Below, piece after piece: positions 22,498 through 35,949 of a stretch of 64,000 nucleotides of DNA. The position numbers and the translations under genes were made by a program. The stretch comes from Chamaecrista fasciculata (Eukaryota; Streptophyta; Magnoliopsida; Fabales; Fabaceae), in assembly GCA_003254925.1 (NCBI GenBank), contig QANZ01002429.1, forward strand, positions 238,516 through 302,515. Direction: 5' to 3'. Under the pieces are notes generated by a model, which was given only the letters and a program-made list of their open reading frames with translations, was not told where the DNA came from and searched no databases. The number at the start of each line of letters is the position of its first letter. Within the stretch, counting starts at the first letter, position 1.

Positions 22498-25400
22498 TTG
22501 CAAGCAATCTCTCATTTGGCTTGTGTTGCAATAGGATGCCCCATGTTAATGCATAGCGTAGAGTATTAGACTCTAACTCAGAAAATGCTTGATAACATGT
22601 TACACCATGTAAAATAATTCTTCAATGGAACCTTAGTTGATTATATCAGATATGCTTCACTACTGATGAGTTTGTAAATCACATTCGTTTACTGCATTAA
22701 ATTGAGAAATATCATTGTTTGTGTTGTGCTTAGCTGAGAAGTGAGAATGCACATGTGTGATGTGCAATTGTTCATGGAAGATTAAACCTGGAGGTTATTA
22801 TCCAAAAAAAAAAGCATTTGATATTAGGAGAGATGTGTATTATACAGTGCATACCTGATAATTGTTTAGAAACTAGATTGACATTTTAACGCTCTTATTT
22901 CTAGCCATTTTAACAAAGTACGTGATAATGTTTGTAATATTAATATAGATAGTGAAAGAGAATAAAAGCATATGGACACTTCAACAAAAAAAAAAAAAAA
23001 AAAAACTTGAATTTTAAGCAACCTTCTTGACACGGGAAACGACATGGGCTTTGATATTTTTTAAAAAAAAAACAAAGAGAGAGAGAGAGAGGGTAAATTT
23101 AGTATTTTCATTTTTTCAGCATTTGGCCTCTATCTTAAGATGGAAGATTGATGATATTTCTGAACAAGAAGATTAATCTACCCAGCAATAATTAAATGTA
23201 GGGCATGCCCAGCAAAAGAAAGAACACCAGTCAAAGTTTGACTGTAACAAAAGGGTAAATGGTAGTTGCACATTAGTACTTCACCTTCATTCAACCCAAA
23301 AAAATAAAATGAAAATAATGAGATGGCCATAAGATCTCATTTCGTAGAACAGAACAGTCAGAACTTATAGCAAAGTTCATTGCATCATCATCGTCAGCAT
23401 TCAGCATCTATCAAGTTTTAAACAAATTGGGTTAAGAATAAAAATCTATAAAAATCATGGAAAAAAGGAATACATGACGTGATTATAGTTGTTGGGTACG
23501 AAGTATGAAGCCATGTTGTTCGCAGCCTCCGATGAAGTCCCCCAATAACTAGGCACACAGACCAGAGAGAGGAAAGCATGTGAGTGTGGCTACTATCGAA
23601 GACAAAGGCCTTTAATTTGCTTTTGGCCGCACCAAATTATATTTGATTCATCCCCCCAACGCCACTATGCGTAATTTCTCTTCATCTTATTTTTTTCCCC
23701 TTCCACTTCGTTTTCACTTGGGGTTTCATAACACTGCAAAAACTCCGATTAAATTCTTCTGTCGTCAGCTTTTTTTTCCTGTTTATTAAGATTTGTAATC
23801 AATAATATCTGTCCTTTTTTATAAGTTAATCCAACCGTTTACATCTTTAACCTTTATGGAATTTTTTAATCCACCAACTGCTTTGAAAAAGGAGTCAAAT
23901 TGAGTATAACAAGCTCAAACTTGTACTATAATAACCATTGGGTAATTAAATACCTTCCGTTGAAGGAAAACTTGAATAACATAACAGTATAACACATGCC
24001 AAGACATGTTTACAATAATTAATTCCATTTAAACATAATAAGTTTCCATTCTGGTTTTGGGCCTAAAACCTAAACCTAACCCTATAAGGCTATAAATATA
24101 ATATAGTGGCCTCTAAGCAGCGAATTATCCTCTTTTCTGCAACATTCATTTTCCTTCTTTGTTCTTCCAGAAATGATGTGTATACTGTATACCTATTCTG
24201 TGCTCTACGCTAGCTGCTAGACTAATCAAGCGGATTCTACTACCTACGCAATTCATTCATGTGCCTCCGTATAAAAAATACATATAGCTAAAGATAGCCT
24301 CTTTAATAATTATCAGATTTGGATTAATCAAAACCAGTTTTGTTTAAAATTACATTCTAGTTTATTGATATATGTCTGCTGCTGAATTCTACTAATTTGG
24401 CTTTTACTGACTTTTTTTTCACTCATATTTTACGTGGCCTATTAGTTACAATCCTGGTAATTTGCATAAGATAATTACTTATATAATAATGGACATACCA
24501 TGTTCTAATCTAAATTCTAAACCTATATATATATATATATAAGAGTACCTAAGTAATAGGGTGATGGACTGAAGTATCTACAATTGTGAATCTGCAATTA
24601 ATGTGGCACTAATATAAGTATTAATGACGTTGATTATGAGTAGTTAGTTGGTTACCTCAAAAATCAAAGTGATTAGTTATGGCACTCTAGCTGTAGAGTT
24701 GATAGGAGCAAGATCTAACACAAGAAACATATTAATTTAAGGTTCGGTAGCTCCCGCATATCATGTGCACAGATTAATCTTTTCTTCTTTTCCTATCACT
24801 TATCATCATCTTTTGTTCTTTTATTTCCACCTTTTATAACAAAAAGATGCACAAGAGATGCATAGCCACGTGACTGTTACGATGCTGCTTTTTATTTTTG
24901 GATAATCTGGAAATTGACTATTGTTTTTCAGATTTGGTCTTGCTTGATTATACCATACATCTCATAAACTATCAGGGGGGGATCAGTAATGTAATAATTA
25001 TAAAGATCAAATTGCAAAAGCCTAAAAGAGATATTTATTAACCTTCCCCACTAGATGACAAAGATGCCAAGTACCCCTTCACATGAACAACTCAATAGCA
25101 ATTCTATATTCTTTTTTCCACTTCATCCACAATAACATATAGCAGATGGCATGGCATGATACATCCTCTTTCACCCATAATAATTCTCGTCATATGGCAT
25201 ATTCTCTCCTTAATTTGACTCAACAAATATACTAATATACCGTTGAAACTTGGAAGAACAATAATAATAGTAATAATAATAATCACACATAATCTTAGGC
25301 ACGTAATTGATTCCTTATCATTTAACCTCTATTTTTAGTATGGTTGTAACGGAGGACCAACTTTCATTATTTTGTGATATAGCCAATTAATAGCATACCA

Positions 25401-28330
25401 ATTAAGAGGCCAAAACAAATGGTGTTATGGGTGACATAAAAGATACCAGAGATAAATAAATACAAGGAATTGAAGAAATTTTTGTTTAATGAGGGGTTAT
25501 GTAATTATAAAAGAAACAAAAATTATTAGTGTGCATGTGAACTGGGGGTATATGGGAATATATAGAGCAGAGTCTTCAAGGAAGTGGTCCAAGTCCAACT
25601 AGTGATTACTGAACCCTAGATAGAGGAATCAGAATCCTATTTTTCTCTCTTCATCATTGATTCAGCATTCCCACATCCATTTCTGCCAATCACCTTATTT
25701 CTACAATAGTTACACCAAGCAAATACTCTGCTCGTATATGCCCGTATAGGTATCTATTAGTTTAGGCACATTTATTACTTCCCTTGAAAATTGAAATTAT
25801 ATTATCTAGCTATCTGTGTTTTCTCTTCCCCCTCAATTGAACACACTGACTTGGGATTTCAGGCATACATAAGAGTAACCAACAAGTGTAGCTTAGAGGC
25901 TGGCAGCAGTAAGTAAGTACTGTCATTTCATTGGACTTATCTCTCGCAACAAGTCATTTTATGGCCTCATTAATTAATTATTTGTTGTATACAAAGTTGG
26001 GAATGGATGGAGAAGATTGTGGGTGAAACAGTGAAAGTAGATAGAGTTATTAGGAAGTTAGGGAATGTGAGAATTAGAGGAAAAAGAGGAAGGTGAGATG
26101 AGAGTTTCAGGATTTGGGAACAGAGCTCTCTTACCTCATTCATATAACCCATTACATGGGAAATTGAGGATGATGGGGACACCTCATACTAGTAGAAATG
26201 CCTATGCTGCTTCATTTTTCGGTTTCATTAATTAATATATGTTTTTAACTTGTGGTGCAACCCCCCATATAAATAAATCTAATAAATAATGACAGTTTGT
26301 CTACAGTACTAGATCATTTTCTATTGTCATGAAACAATTAAAAGTGAGAGTTTGTAGATCTGAAACGCATGTGAATTGAGAAAAAGGGGAAGAAAGAAAA
26401 GGTGAAAAGGGGAGCGTTGGGGGTTTAATTTTATTTATTTCGCAACAATCATAGATAAGAATAATTATAACACCAGTAAGGGTAGTAACAGTGATGCTAG
26501 GAAGGATAGTTGGAGTATAAAGAGGTTGTACAAAATTAAAGACTAATAAGATCACATGGAGCAATCAGAAAAAGGTATATATATGAATGACAAATCCACA
26601 TGGAATTGCAGCTTGACCCCATTATTTTCATAATAGCTAGCTTATAGGAGGCCCTCTTACTCTCATGGTTTGGCTGAACCAAACAGTTTGGCACAAGAAG
26701 GCAAAAAGATGATAATGTTTTCCTTTTGTCCACGCACAATGCTTCATTCATTCCACTAACGTTGAACAAGCCATTCATATGAACAAGACTTTCATGTATT
26801 ATCAATTTTGTCATTATTAGTTCATTTTTTTTTTTTGGCCATTCATCTGGGGTCGCATGCATATGATCGATCACGTGATAGAGATATAGTAGAAAATTGA
26901 AACACAAGCAAAGCAAATTAAAACAAGTGATGAGAGGGTCGGAAGTGAAGCTATCTATCTAGATCTTGGTTAATTCAGGGAGCAAACCATGCACACACAC
27001 ACATATATATATATAATTATGACGTAGTAGACATAGATCAGAAGCAGATATATACATAACGTACAACTTAAGTTGCCGATTGATTTCGGAATGTGGAGAG
27101 TAATAACAATAATTAAGTGGGGGAAGATTTAATTAAGTAATAACAATAATTAAGTGGGTTAAGGTACTCGTTGCTTAACCATCACTATCTTGTTACTTGT
27201 TAGTAGTATAGCTGTATTCGAAGATGGGAAACAATTAATAATTGTGAATAGTACAGGACCGAATAACTCACCCAGCCTGACTTGTCTTTAATTCTCTCTT
27301 TCTCTTTCCTTTTCCCATTTCCCTTTCATACACTAGAACGAGCTAACGCCTGTACAAAACTTGAAACGAAATCAGTTTTATTTTTCACCAACGTCACCAT
27401 GATGATATATTAATTTGGTACAAGGTGGATAGAAATAGAGAGAATGTGATGGCAAAGGATGTCTCGTAAAAGATGACACGTGGGTGGGTGTGACTTGTGT
27501 TGTGAGATGCCAAAAAAGCCACGTTAATTAAATTTCCACTCGGTCATATATGTATGTAGTTAAAATTTTGGAAATGAATGAGAGCCAATTGCAATTGCAA
27601 GGAGGAAGAAAGGAACTTATCCACTTCTAGTTCCAGAATATAATTGGTGTTATGTAAGCGGTTAATATTGTCCTTTCCTTTTTTTTTTATCCTTAACCCC
27701 CAAACACTTGCTTACGTGCCTTGTCATTATTTCACTCTTGAACTAAATTCATCTCTTTCCCACGTGCTTACAACTTAACCCTGAAGCGGCGACCGCACGG
27801 CTAGCTAGTGCTACCACCAATACCAATTTCTGTTACAAGTTACAACGGAATTAATACGTATATAATAATCTTCTCTCTTAACATCACTTGAAACTTGTGA
27901 GTGTGTGATTCATGGTGAATGTAAGAAATTGAAGAAATCTAGAGGATGAAGGGCTAGGATTTGCGGTTAGTGGAGAGGCTCAAAAATCGAGGTGGTAATT
28001 ATGGGGAGATGTAGAGAGACAGAGAGAGATAGCATAGCCCACGGTGGCCATTCCCTCTTTCCCTTACAGGCTACAGGCATCTCCATTTCTTCACTCACTC
28101 CTCAATTTCAAGAAATTAAAAAAAGAAAGAAAGAAAGAAGCCTGGACTGCTTAAAAGTTAAAAGTGTTCAAAGTGCATATATATAAAGTGGATGAGTGGG
28201 CTGTGGGCGCGCGCTTTTTTGTGTAACGCCAAAACAATAATTAAATGCTCCATACAAGTTCGTCATTCTCTCAAATCTTAAGGGGCTACCTTGTCATTTC
28301 ATAGCTGGTTATCTTCAGTCCCCACTCTCT
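22498..28330. other. Long intergenic region, no recognisable gene
   Basis: About 5.8 kb. The beginning is the G-gamma 3' UTR. The rest is AT-rich with poly-A (22986-23007), (GA)n (23074-23091), (TA)n (24523-24542) and (AAT)n-like tracts. A TATA-like CTATAAATATAAT near 24090 follows telo-box-like AAACCTAACCCTA, but no RNA or coding gene is evident downstream. The TAATAACAATAATTAAGTGG string occurs twice around 27100-27160. ACGT-core elements appear at 27477-27482 (CACGTG), 27713-27718 (TACGTG) and 27761-27766 (CACGTG), 0.75-1.05 kb upstream of the next gene. Known miRNA families were looked for by eye and not found. Confidence 0.5.
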
Positions 28331-28528
28331 GCTCTGCTCTCATCATCTTTAATTAATTGCGCCCACCTCCCTTTTAAAGAACCAGAAAAGCGGGAGTCTC
28401 TCAGAGAAGAAACATACCAAGCAAGCAAGTAAGAAACTGGAATGTTGAAAATGGAGGCTTCGTTCTAACTTACTCTCGCTCAAACACAAGCAGAAAAGAA
28501 AGCTACGAGAAGGAGAAGTGGTAGCAAG

Positions 28529-31500
28529 ATGACGACGGGGATCGTACACGACCAGAGCCTCGAGAAGCAAATTGAGAAGCAAATGGGTTGCATGGCTGGG
28601 TTTCTTCAGATCTTCGATCGTCACCAGATTCTCACCGGAAAACGCATCTACTCCGCCAAACGACTCCCTCCTTCCACTGTAACTATTCATTTCTCACCGT
28701 TGTTTTCATTTCATCATTTATTCCTGCTTCTTCTCCCCTGCTCTAAGTAACTACTTCCACACTTGCAGGCAAATTCGTCGCCGGAACCACCGAGCTCCGT
28801 CGGTTCTCCGGCGAAATCCAGAGAACTGCAGCCGCATCCAGTAAGGTCAACACCGTCGCCTGACCGTGTGAAACAGAGCCCGTCCAGAGAGGCCCAATCT
28901 CCGGCACCGGAAACTCAAGCAACGATGCCTCTTCCTCTTCCGGTTTTTGAATTCAAGCAAGGGACGAGGTCGTCGTGGAAGTTCGCCAGAGAGGCTCCTA
29001 GGCTATCTTTGGACAGTAGAGCGGTGGTGGACGCGAAAGGCACTCTTCATCGATGTGAGAATCCTGCAGAAGCGGCGGAAAGTGATAGTGAGAAACAGCG
29101 TCGATCGACGAGCGTGATAGCGAGACTGATGGGGCTGGAGTCGTTACCGGATTCGGATCCTGAACCGGTGAAGAATGCTGAGCTCCGAAGATCCGCTTCT
29201 GAGTCCAGAGTGAGCAGAGATCTGTTCCAGCACCGTTACTTGGACAGTAACAATGTTCAGCGAAAGCAGTTACAGCAGCAGTCAAACTCTCAGGTTAGCA
29301 TTTCTAGCAATGTGGCCAGGGACCATGCAGCTGCTATGGACAATCGGGTATCCAATATCAGACCGGCAGATCCAAAAGAATTTGCTGTACGAAATGGCAA
29401 GACAGAGCCTGCAACTGCAAAAGCTCTTCCTCCCAAGGGAATAATAGGACAAAAGAAGAGTTTCTTTGATTCCGCTGACTTTTTCCCCGAGCCAAAGCAC
29501 ACTGTATCCATCTATGGAGAGATTGAAAAGAGGTTGAAGATGAGAGGAATCGACGAGCCCTCCAAGGACCTCGAGACTCTCAAGCATATCCTTGAGGCCT
29601 TACAGCTCAAGGGTCTGCTACATTCTAAGAAATCTACTACCTCTCAAACCAACCACAGAAATGTCATTTTCGACGAAAGTATCTTAGCGAACGAGTCTCC
29701 GATTGTGGTGATGAAGCCCGCAAGATCTCCTCCTCCATGGAATCGACCTGGAAGAACCGGCGGCGACTCCCCGCCGTCAAGCTTCCGGTTGAGTCCTCGA
29801 GCACGCAGTAACCTGAACCTTGCTAACGAGACCCTTCCCACGTTGAGTCCGAGGCGTGACAGGCCGGAGATGAGTCGCAATGCACGAAATCAAAGCAGAG
29901 TCAGAAACTCGAGCTTGCCGACTCGTAGCGATAACAGTGTGAAGAGCCCGAACCGGAGTAGACTGACGAACACGGAAGAGCAGAGGAAAGGGAATGAGTG
30001 TGTTGGTCAGAAAAGGGTATCTCCCGTTCACTCACCAAAGATAGGTTCCAGAAGGAATAATGTTAATGTATCCCATCAGCAAGTGACGAATCGATCTCCG
30101 AGGATGAGAAAACCAGTGGCAGAGATTTACGAGAAGGATGAATCATCCTCGATCTCGGAAAGCAGTATGAGCACGTCTTCGCAAACAGATACAGAGGTAC
30201 TATTAATTAGTGACTAATTAATTAAGACTTGAATTCATGTACATTTAGTTGTAAAATGAATGGTGAGTTAAATAAATAGAATTATGGTGGTACTGCAGAA
30301 ATACAAGGTGGAGGAGTACAAGGAAGGAAGGAATCTACTGGAGAGGTGTGACAAGTTGCTTCATAGCATAGCGGAAATAACAGCGAGCGAGTTGCAGCCG
30401 AGTCCAGTGTCCGTACTTGACCCGTCTTTTGACAAGGACGAGTGTTCATCACCTTCCCCAGTCATGAAGCGTTGCATTGATTACAAAGGTATTATTATGT
30501 AGTATATATTTAAAAGTCTATTTCATGTGGTCTAATTAACGGTCAATCCTAACTACAAAATATTAAGTTGTTATAATCATATTGAGGACCTCTACGGTGA
30601 CGTCTGCATAGACTCTAGGTTGCTAAATGCTAGTTCTTTGCTTTTCCAATCTCTCTCATTCAGACGTGGATGAATAAGGTTGGCTTATTGACTACGTCAA
30701 AATGCGTGGTGAGTGGTCCGTCCTATCGCACTAGAAGTCAATGAGCAAATTAATTGGAAATCACCAATTCACATGCAGCCATTTTTGTAATTAATGTTAA
30801 ACAAACAAAAAAACAAAGCAAAAGTGAGTAGGAAAAACAAACAAGTGTATAGAAATAACTGTTCCCGTACAAGATTAGAAAGAAAAAAAAGACATGGATG
30901 ATTGACACTTGACAGCAATATAGTAGCTGAATGTGAAGCCAGTGCCCTCCTTAAGGCATTATTATAGTCGTTAGTTATTGTTGTTTATGCTAATAATGCT
31001 GCGTTCATCACAGATCAACCAGCGGAGTCAGAGGATGACATGTGGAATGCTTCTCCTGCATTGTGTTCCATGGGAGAAGACTGCGATTTCGTGTATGTAT
31101 CCGAAATCCTGCGAGCTTCGAATTACTTGCCGGAAGAAGCCGACATTTTTCTGTTACTCGAGAAGCAACAGTATCTGAAGGGTAAAGATACCTCAAAGGT
31201 TTCCACACTGCAGAGACGATCCATCTTCGACACAATTCACGAAATCCTCAATCGGAATCGACAATTGCCGCCGTGGAAGGCGATTTCGTGGATTGGCCAG
31301 ACGTCATTGTTACAACGGATTTGGTCGGAGTTTCAAAGAATCCGACGAGAGAGGAAGGAATCAGAGGATTTGTTCGAGGTTATATGTGGAGTGTTACAGA
31401 AGGACCTAGCAGAGGACGCCATGAACGGATGGGGAGAATTTCCAATTGAGATGGGTGAGGTAGTTTTGGACATTGAAAGACTCGTCTTCAAGGATCTCAT

Positions 31501-31582
31501 CGGTGAAACCATACGAGATCTCGCCGCCTTTGCCGGAAAATCCAACAAGATCTCGGCGCTTCGTAGGAAGTTGGTGTTTTGA
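28529..31582 (+). CDS. LONGIFOLIA / TON1-recruiting-motif (TRM) family protein, 778 aa (TRM5-like)
   Basis: Four exons: 28529-28678, 28769-30196, 30299-30488 and 31014-31582; all GT-AG, frame open, 778 residues. N-terminal motif KQMGCMAGFLQIFDRHQ lies at 17-33, the SVIARLMGLE motif (DUF3741-type) at 165-174, then VSIYGEIEKRLKMRGID and HILEALQLKGLL, a long basic, Ser/Pro-rich disordered middle, and a C-terminal DUF4378 region at about 605-770 (CDFVYVSEILRA to VVLDIERLVFKDLIGETIRDL). Family knowledge: TRM proteins bind TON1 and microtubules and promote directional cell elongation (LNG1/LNG2, TRM1-5). Its place after VTE3 and the G-gamma gene fits TRM5 (At3g63430 from memory). It is shorter than LNG1/LNG2 (about 900 aa). 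The start is the first ATG of the conserved N-terminal motif exon. Confidence 0.93.
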
Positions 31583-34500
31583 ATTTAGGAATACGAGGGA
31601 ATTCCAAGGAAAGAAGAGAAAAGAAAAAAAAAAAAAAAAGTAATGCTTTGGTTGCTTCTTTTGGTCTTTATGCTTACCAGCTTTCCTCTGGCTAATCATT
31701 TTTTTTCCTTTTTCAGTGAGGGAATTGGAAATTTGAAACCTGAAATCTAGGCAAATCGAAGGATAACCAATGAAAAAAAGAATAGTTAATGAGTGTAAAT
31801 AAAGGTTGCATTATTATATGCGAAGAGTAGTTGGAAGAGGAGGAAAATTGTCAAACTTGCAATGCATTCGATCTCACCTAATATTCTTACACAAAAGAAT
31901 TTTTTTTTTTCCGGTTTTTCTTTACACGCATGAAATTTGTTTGTTACAAACGAAACAAATCAGAAGAAACTATCGCCAAACGGATAAGAAATAAAAAATG
32001 CTAGGCATTGGCTAGTCTTCAGGCTCAGAAATTTCCACAATTGTACATATATAGGAATGAGTGAAAATGACAATAAAAAAAAAGATTCTGTTGAGTAACA
32101 TAATGTTTTAATTTCTTCTTCATAATAATTTCATAACTTCATTTTCCCCCTTTTTCTCACCATTTGAAATGGAAGCTTCTATTACTCTTTAATTTAAACA
32201 ATTTATTAAAATTCATCCTAATATACATCATATAAATGATTAACTTATGTTCTCAAAATAAACAATTAGTTTGTGATATTTTATATTATAGAATATAATA
32301 TATAACATTATTTTTCCAACTTCATTTTTTTTTTACTTTTTACTCCAATATTGCCAAGTAAAAATTATTTGGGGATAGATTCAATTATAAGGGGCAGCAA
32401 TGGCACTCAAGCAATCGGCACAATTAAAGTAGGGCGCAGCTGTTTTGGACTTGGAGATGCTCACTTGAATTGACAGGAGGTTTTGATTTGTTGTATAGTA
32501 CACCCCTTCAAATTTGCATTACCAAACTACTCATCTAGTTTCTATGTCAGTCAATAAATATAAATGTTTCTCTCATTTTTTCCATTTATATCTTGCGTTT
32601 CTACTCTTCTTTTTTAAGGGAAAGAAAAGTCCTTGCAAATAAGGACACGGCATGGTGCCATTTCTGAAAAATTAAACATGAATGCTAAGACAATGTGATT
32701 AGGAGGTACAAGTGAATTTGGAAACCGAAATGGAAAGATGTTTTGATGCTTTGGAAAATATATTAGTACAGATCGTAGATATTAGTAAGGTGGGACAACA
32801 CAACAATGTAGGAAGTGAGTTTTGTTGAAGTTAGAATGTAGATTGGGAAATGGTATTACCATGACAAACGTGGATAAGGATGTATTATGAATCTGGGTCC
32901 TTTTTTGTCTCAATAGACCCTACTCTCCAATAAATTGTCTATCATCACATATCACGCTTTTGAATTTTGAAATGACAATCACTGCTATTCCACATGCATT
33001 TCTCATCAACGCACCTATTTATTCTTTTCATTCCTCCATTTAAAATATAAATAGCATGTATATATATCTCAATCCATTACAGAAGGCTTTTCACTCAACT
33101 ATTTCCATCTTTAAAGAAAAGGAGCAGTTGGTTAATTGTGGTGGAAGAAAAATGGTAACTGGTTCCATATGTATATATTTTCATGATTGGTTGCTGGGAG
33201 AGTGGGTAATCAGATTAATTAATTAACAAACTAAATAATTAATTACTTGAGAGGAACAGTTCATGTGACAACAGTGGTTGTCACTTCTCGATGTAGTAAG
33301 AGAAGAAACACTTGTTGCATACCAATAATTCACGATGCTATGCTATGACTATGCTGTTGTGTTGCTCTCTTCGCTTTTTCTTCCCTCAATTATGGGATTA
33401 GGTACAAGTCTGGATTCATTCTATATCATTCATGTGCAGAAGCAAAGTCTGAGTTGTGGTGGGGGCTATGAAAACAGGATAGGAACACACCAACTGAATT
33501 TTTCTCAGCCTTTTGTGATGTGTTTGTTGGTGGGCCTCATGGCCCATTCCTCCCCAAATTTTATTGGACCCTTTTGCCATTTCTACACTCTCATTCATCA
33601 CCTGTAATCCCCAGCCAAACAACAAAGCTACGTATATATATAAGCGTGTGATTTGGTTCCAGAAGAAGCTAAACTCCTATAACTGGAGACGGAGGGGTCT
33701 CCTTGTCATCTGAAAAGGGCACACACTCAGCAAATCATGTGTGTTTAAGAGATGTGGATGGATGAAGCTTCAGAGGGCACATGCCTTTGTTCTCTCAAAC
33801 CCCACGACCTGGCCTTATTTCTCTTAAGACTCATTAAAATCTATCCAATCCTTGCCTTTGTGGGTTGTCATCTTGGTTCTTGTCTCCTTTTGGGTCCTTT
33901 GCTTATTAATGGGAAACATTTAGTATGAAACTGTATTACTATTTACCCACATCAATATGTCTCCTACTTGACTAAATCATATTCTAATTGGAGTCCTTGA
34001 AGTTGGATTTACCTAAAATCACACTTGGTCCACAAAATAAATAAATCCTTCAACAATAATTTTAAGAAAGCAGAGGACAGTGTAGAAAATTTATTTATTT
34101 TCGGCCAATATGATGGACAGAGTATAGTTCCGCCTAATGGGCAAAAGGCTGCGAATGACAAGACAAGATAGAATTTAAAAATGAATATTGGACCCATAAT
34201 TGAGCCCAAACGATAGATAGACATACCAATCTCCAATCAAAGGCTCAAGTCACACTATTCAAGTGCCCAGTTTGAAGAAAAATAAATGTTGTTGGTCTTT
34301 ATTCTATGGTCGAAGAAAGTGAAAAGTGTCGGGAAAGCACTAACTCCAGCAAACACCCATAATGAAGACTGAATGAACCAAATTATCGGCAATGTAATTA
34401 GTCAATAAAGCCACACATAGATAAATAAAGGGAGCAATTGTAAGACCGATCGACAGAATTTCAAGTCTCCTACGGACTAGTTAAAACACTAAAATAAACA

Positions 34501-34648
34501 AATCCAAGACCACCTCCATATACATACCAACATTTCAGTTCTAAATAAACCAGTTAAGAGACCCAACGCAACAGTGAGGGAAAAGTCATACTAGATAACG
34601 CCTACATCATTAATCAGCCATGTGAAATAAGTACCCATGTGGTCATAT
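31583..34648. other. Intergenic between convergent TRM-like and H2A.Z genes
   Basis: It contains both 3' UTRs. It is AT-rich with short palindromes, for example GTGACAACAGTGGTTGTCAC near 33266 and GGAGACGGAGGGGTCTCC near 33685. A TATATATATAAG near 33632 resembles a TATA box but nothing convincing follows it. Confidence 0.5.
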
Positions 34649-35949
34649 TCATTCTTTGGAGGTTTTGTTGATCAATGACTTGTGAATATGAGGGATAACG
34701 CCTCCACCTGCAATGGTTCCTTTAATCAGAGTGTCTAGCTCTTCGTCTCCTCTGATAGCCAACTGCAAATGCCTTGGTGTGATCCTCTTCACTTTCAGAT
34801 CTTTGCTCGCATTCCCAGCAAGTTCAAGAACTTCTGCAGTCAGATATTCAAGAATAGAGGCCAAATAGACAGCAGCAGTGGCTCCAACACGACCATTCGC
34901 TTGAATCCTTTGTTTCAGCTGTCTGTGGATACGACCCACTGGGAACTGAAACCACCCATTTCAATATCACAAACCAAAAGGAAATTGTGCACAACAAAAG
35001 TTCCCCAAAAAAATTTAGAAAAATGAAATTCAAATTATCCCATATATTATGGCTTAAATTATCCTTTATCACAGGTTAAAAAACTGGAAACAGCCTTTCT
35101 GCAGAGTAGAAGTAAAGTCGCGTACAGCTTGACTCTCCACAGACTCTACCTAATGGGAACCTTGTGCAATGAGCCGCCCTAGACTCCACATGGTGGGAGC
35201 CTCGTGCACTAGGCCGCCCTTTATTATTGCTTAAATGCAATTTTCCACACCCAACTTCATAAAAGCTTCAATGCAATTACTCTACTTCGAAATTATGCAA
35301 CCTTGCTCTCTCTAATTCACTTAAGCATTAATAATTCATGATATAACCTTAAATTACAATCAAATTTGTATACAAATAAGCAAAATGTTAATTTCAGCAT
35401 TCAATTAAGGAATAGAAAGTGGTTATTTTTAGCTAGAATGACCAAATTAAAATTTCTATAAACTTAGATTTTATTGAGCCAAAAATGGACTTAAGTCTTC
35501 ATTCTATGTTTGTGAGAAATTTAGTACTTAAAGAACGCAATCGTGCCAGAACAAAATATTGCCACTGCCAAACCAAATATCGTTTCTTTACAACTAAAAC
35601 AGAGGGGAGAGCAAAAATTGACAATGGGGCACGTTGTCACACATAACAACTAAAAATCATACAGTATAGAAAACTACAACTAGATCTGACTCCATGTGCA
35701 GGGTAAAATCATTCATGTGAACGCCAACAACAAAAATAGCTATTAAAGCAGTTAACTTGGTACTCCAGAACAACAATTTGCCACTTATAGCCACGCAATT
35801 AGAGTGAAACGATAACGATTTACCTGGATTCCAGCACGGGAAGAACGCGAAACTGGCCTCTTCTTATCCTTATCCTTATCCTTGTCTTTGTCCTTGTTAG
35901 CGGTTGGGGTTTTTGCAGCAAGAAGACCCTTCCCTCCTTTTCCCGCCAT
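34649..35949 (-). CDS. Histone variant H2A.Z, 140 aa (HTA8-like)
   Basis: Two exons: 35949-35824 ([14 protein letters not shown]... to AGIQ) and 34945-34649 (FPVGRIHRQ... to TSKE). The intron of 878 bp splits at the AGIQ|FPVGR boundary. The histone fold is complete and shows the H2A.Z signatures [18 protein letters not shown] and [20 protein letters not shown], forming the acidic patch and docking domain. Family knowledge: H2A.Z is placed by the SWR1 complex at gene 5' ends and acts in temperature and defence gene control. Oddities: the N-terminal tail carries five consecutive KD dipeptides plus KK ([13 protein letters not shown]), longer than in the Arabidopsis variants I recall, and loop 1 reads [19 protein letters not shown] where [15 protein letters not shown](S/A) is usual. 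Position next to a DUF506 and a GBP gene supports HTA8 orthology. Confidence 0.95.
35108..35224 (+). mobile_element. Au-like SINE 3'-end remnant in the H2A.Z intron
   Basis: GTAAAGTCGCGTACA followed by CTCCACAGACTCTAC and TGGGAACCTTGTGCA...GCCGCCCT resembles the 3' region of plant Au-type SINEs (GTAAGGCTGCGTACA ... CCCCAGACCC ... GTGGGAGC..TGTGCACTGGG..GCCCTTT). The terminal unit is present twice, about 41 bp apart (second copy AGACTCCACATGGTGGGAGC...). The tRNA-derived head with A and B boxes is missing. It lies antisense to the histone gene within its only intron. Confidence 0.6.

Noticed and set aside
24060-24250. TATA plus telo-box-like promoter with ATGATGT, possible snoRNA
   Set aside because: C box is imperfect and no D box or closing stem is seen at a fitting distance.
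28998-30031. Antisense frames across the TRM-like gene and 30284-30502 as a separate gene
   Set aside because: The antisense frames are shadows of the exon-2 coding frame; 30299-30488 is exon 3 of the same gene with matching phases.
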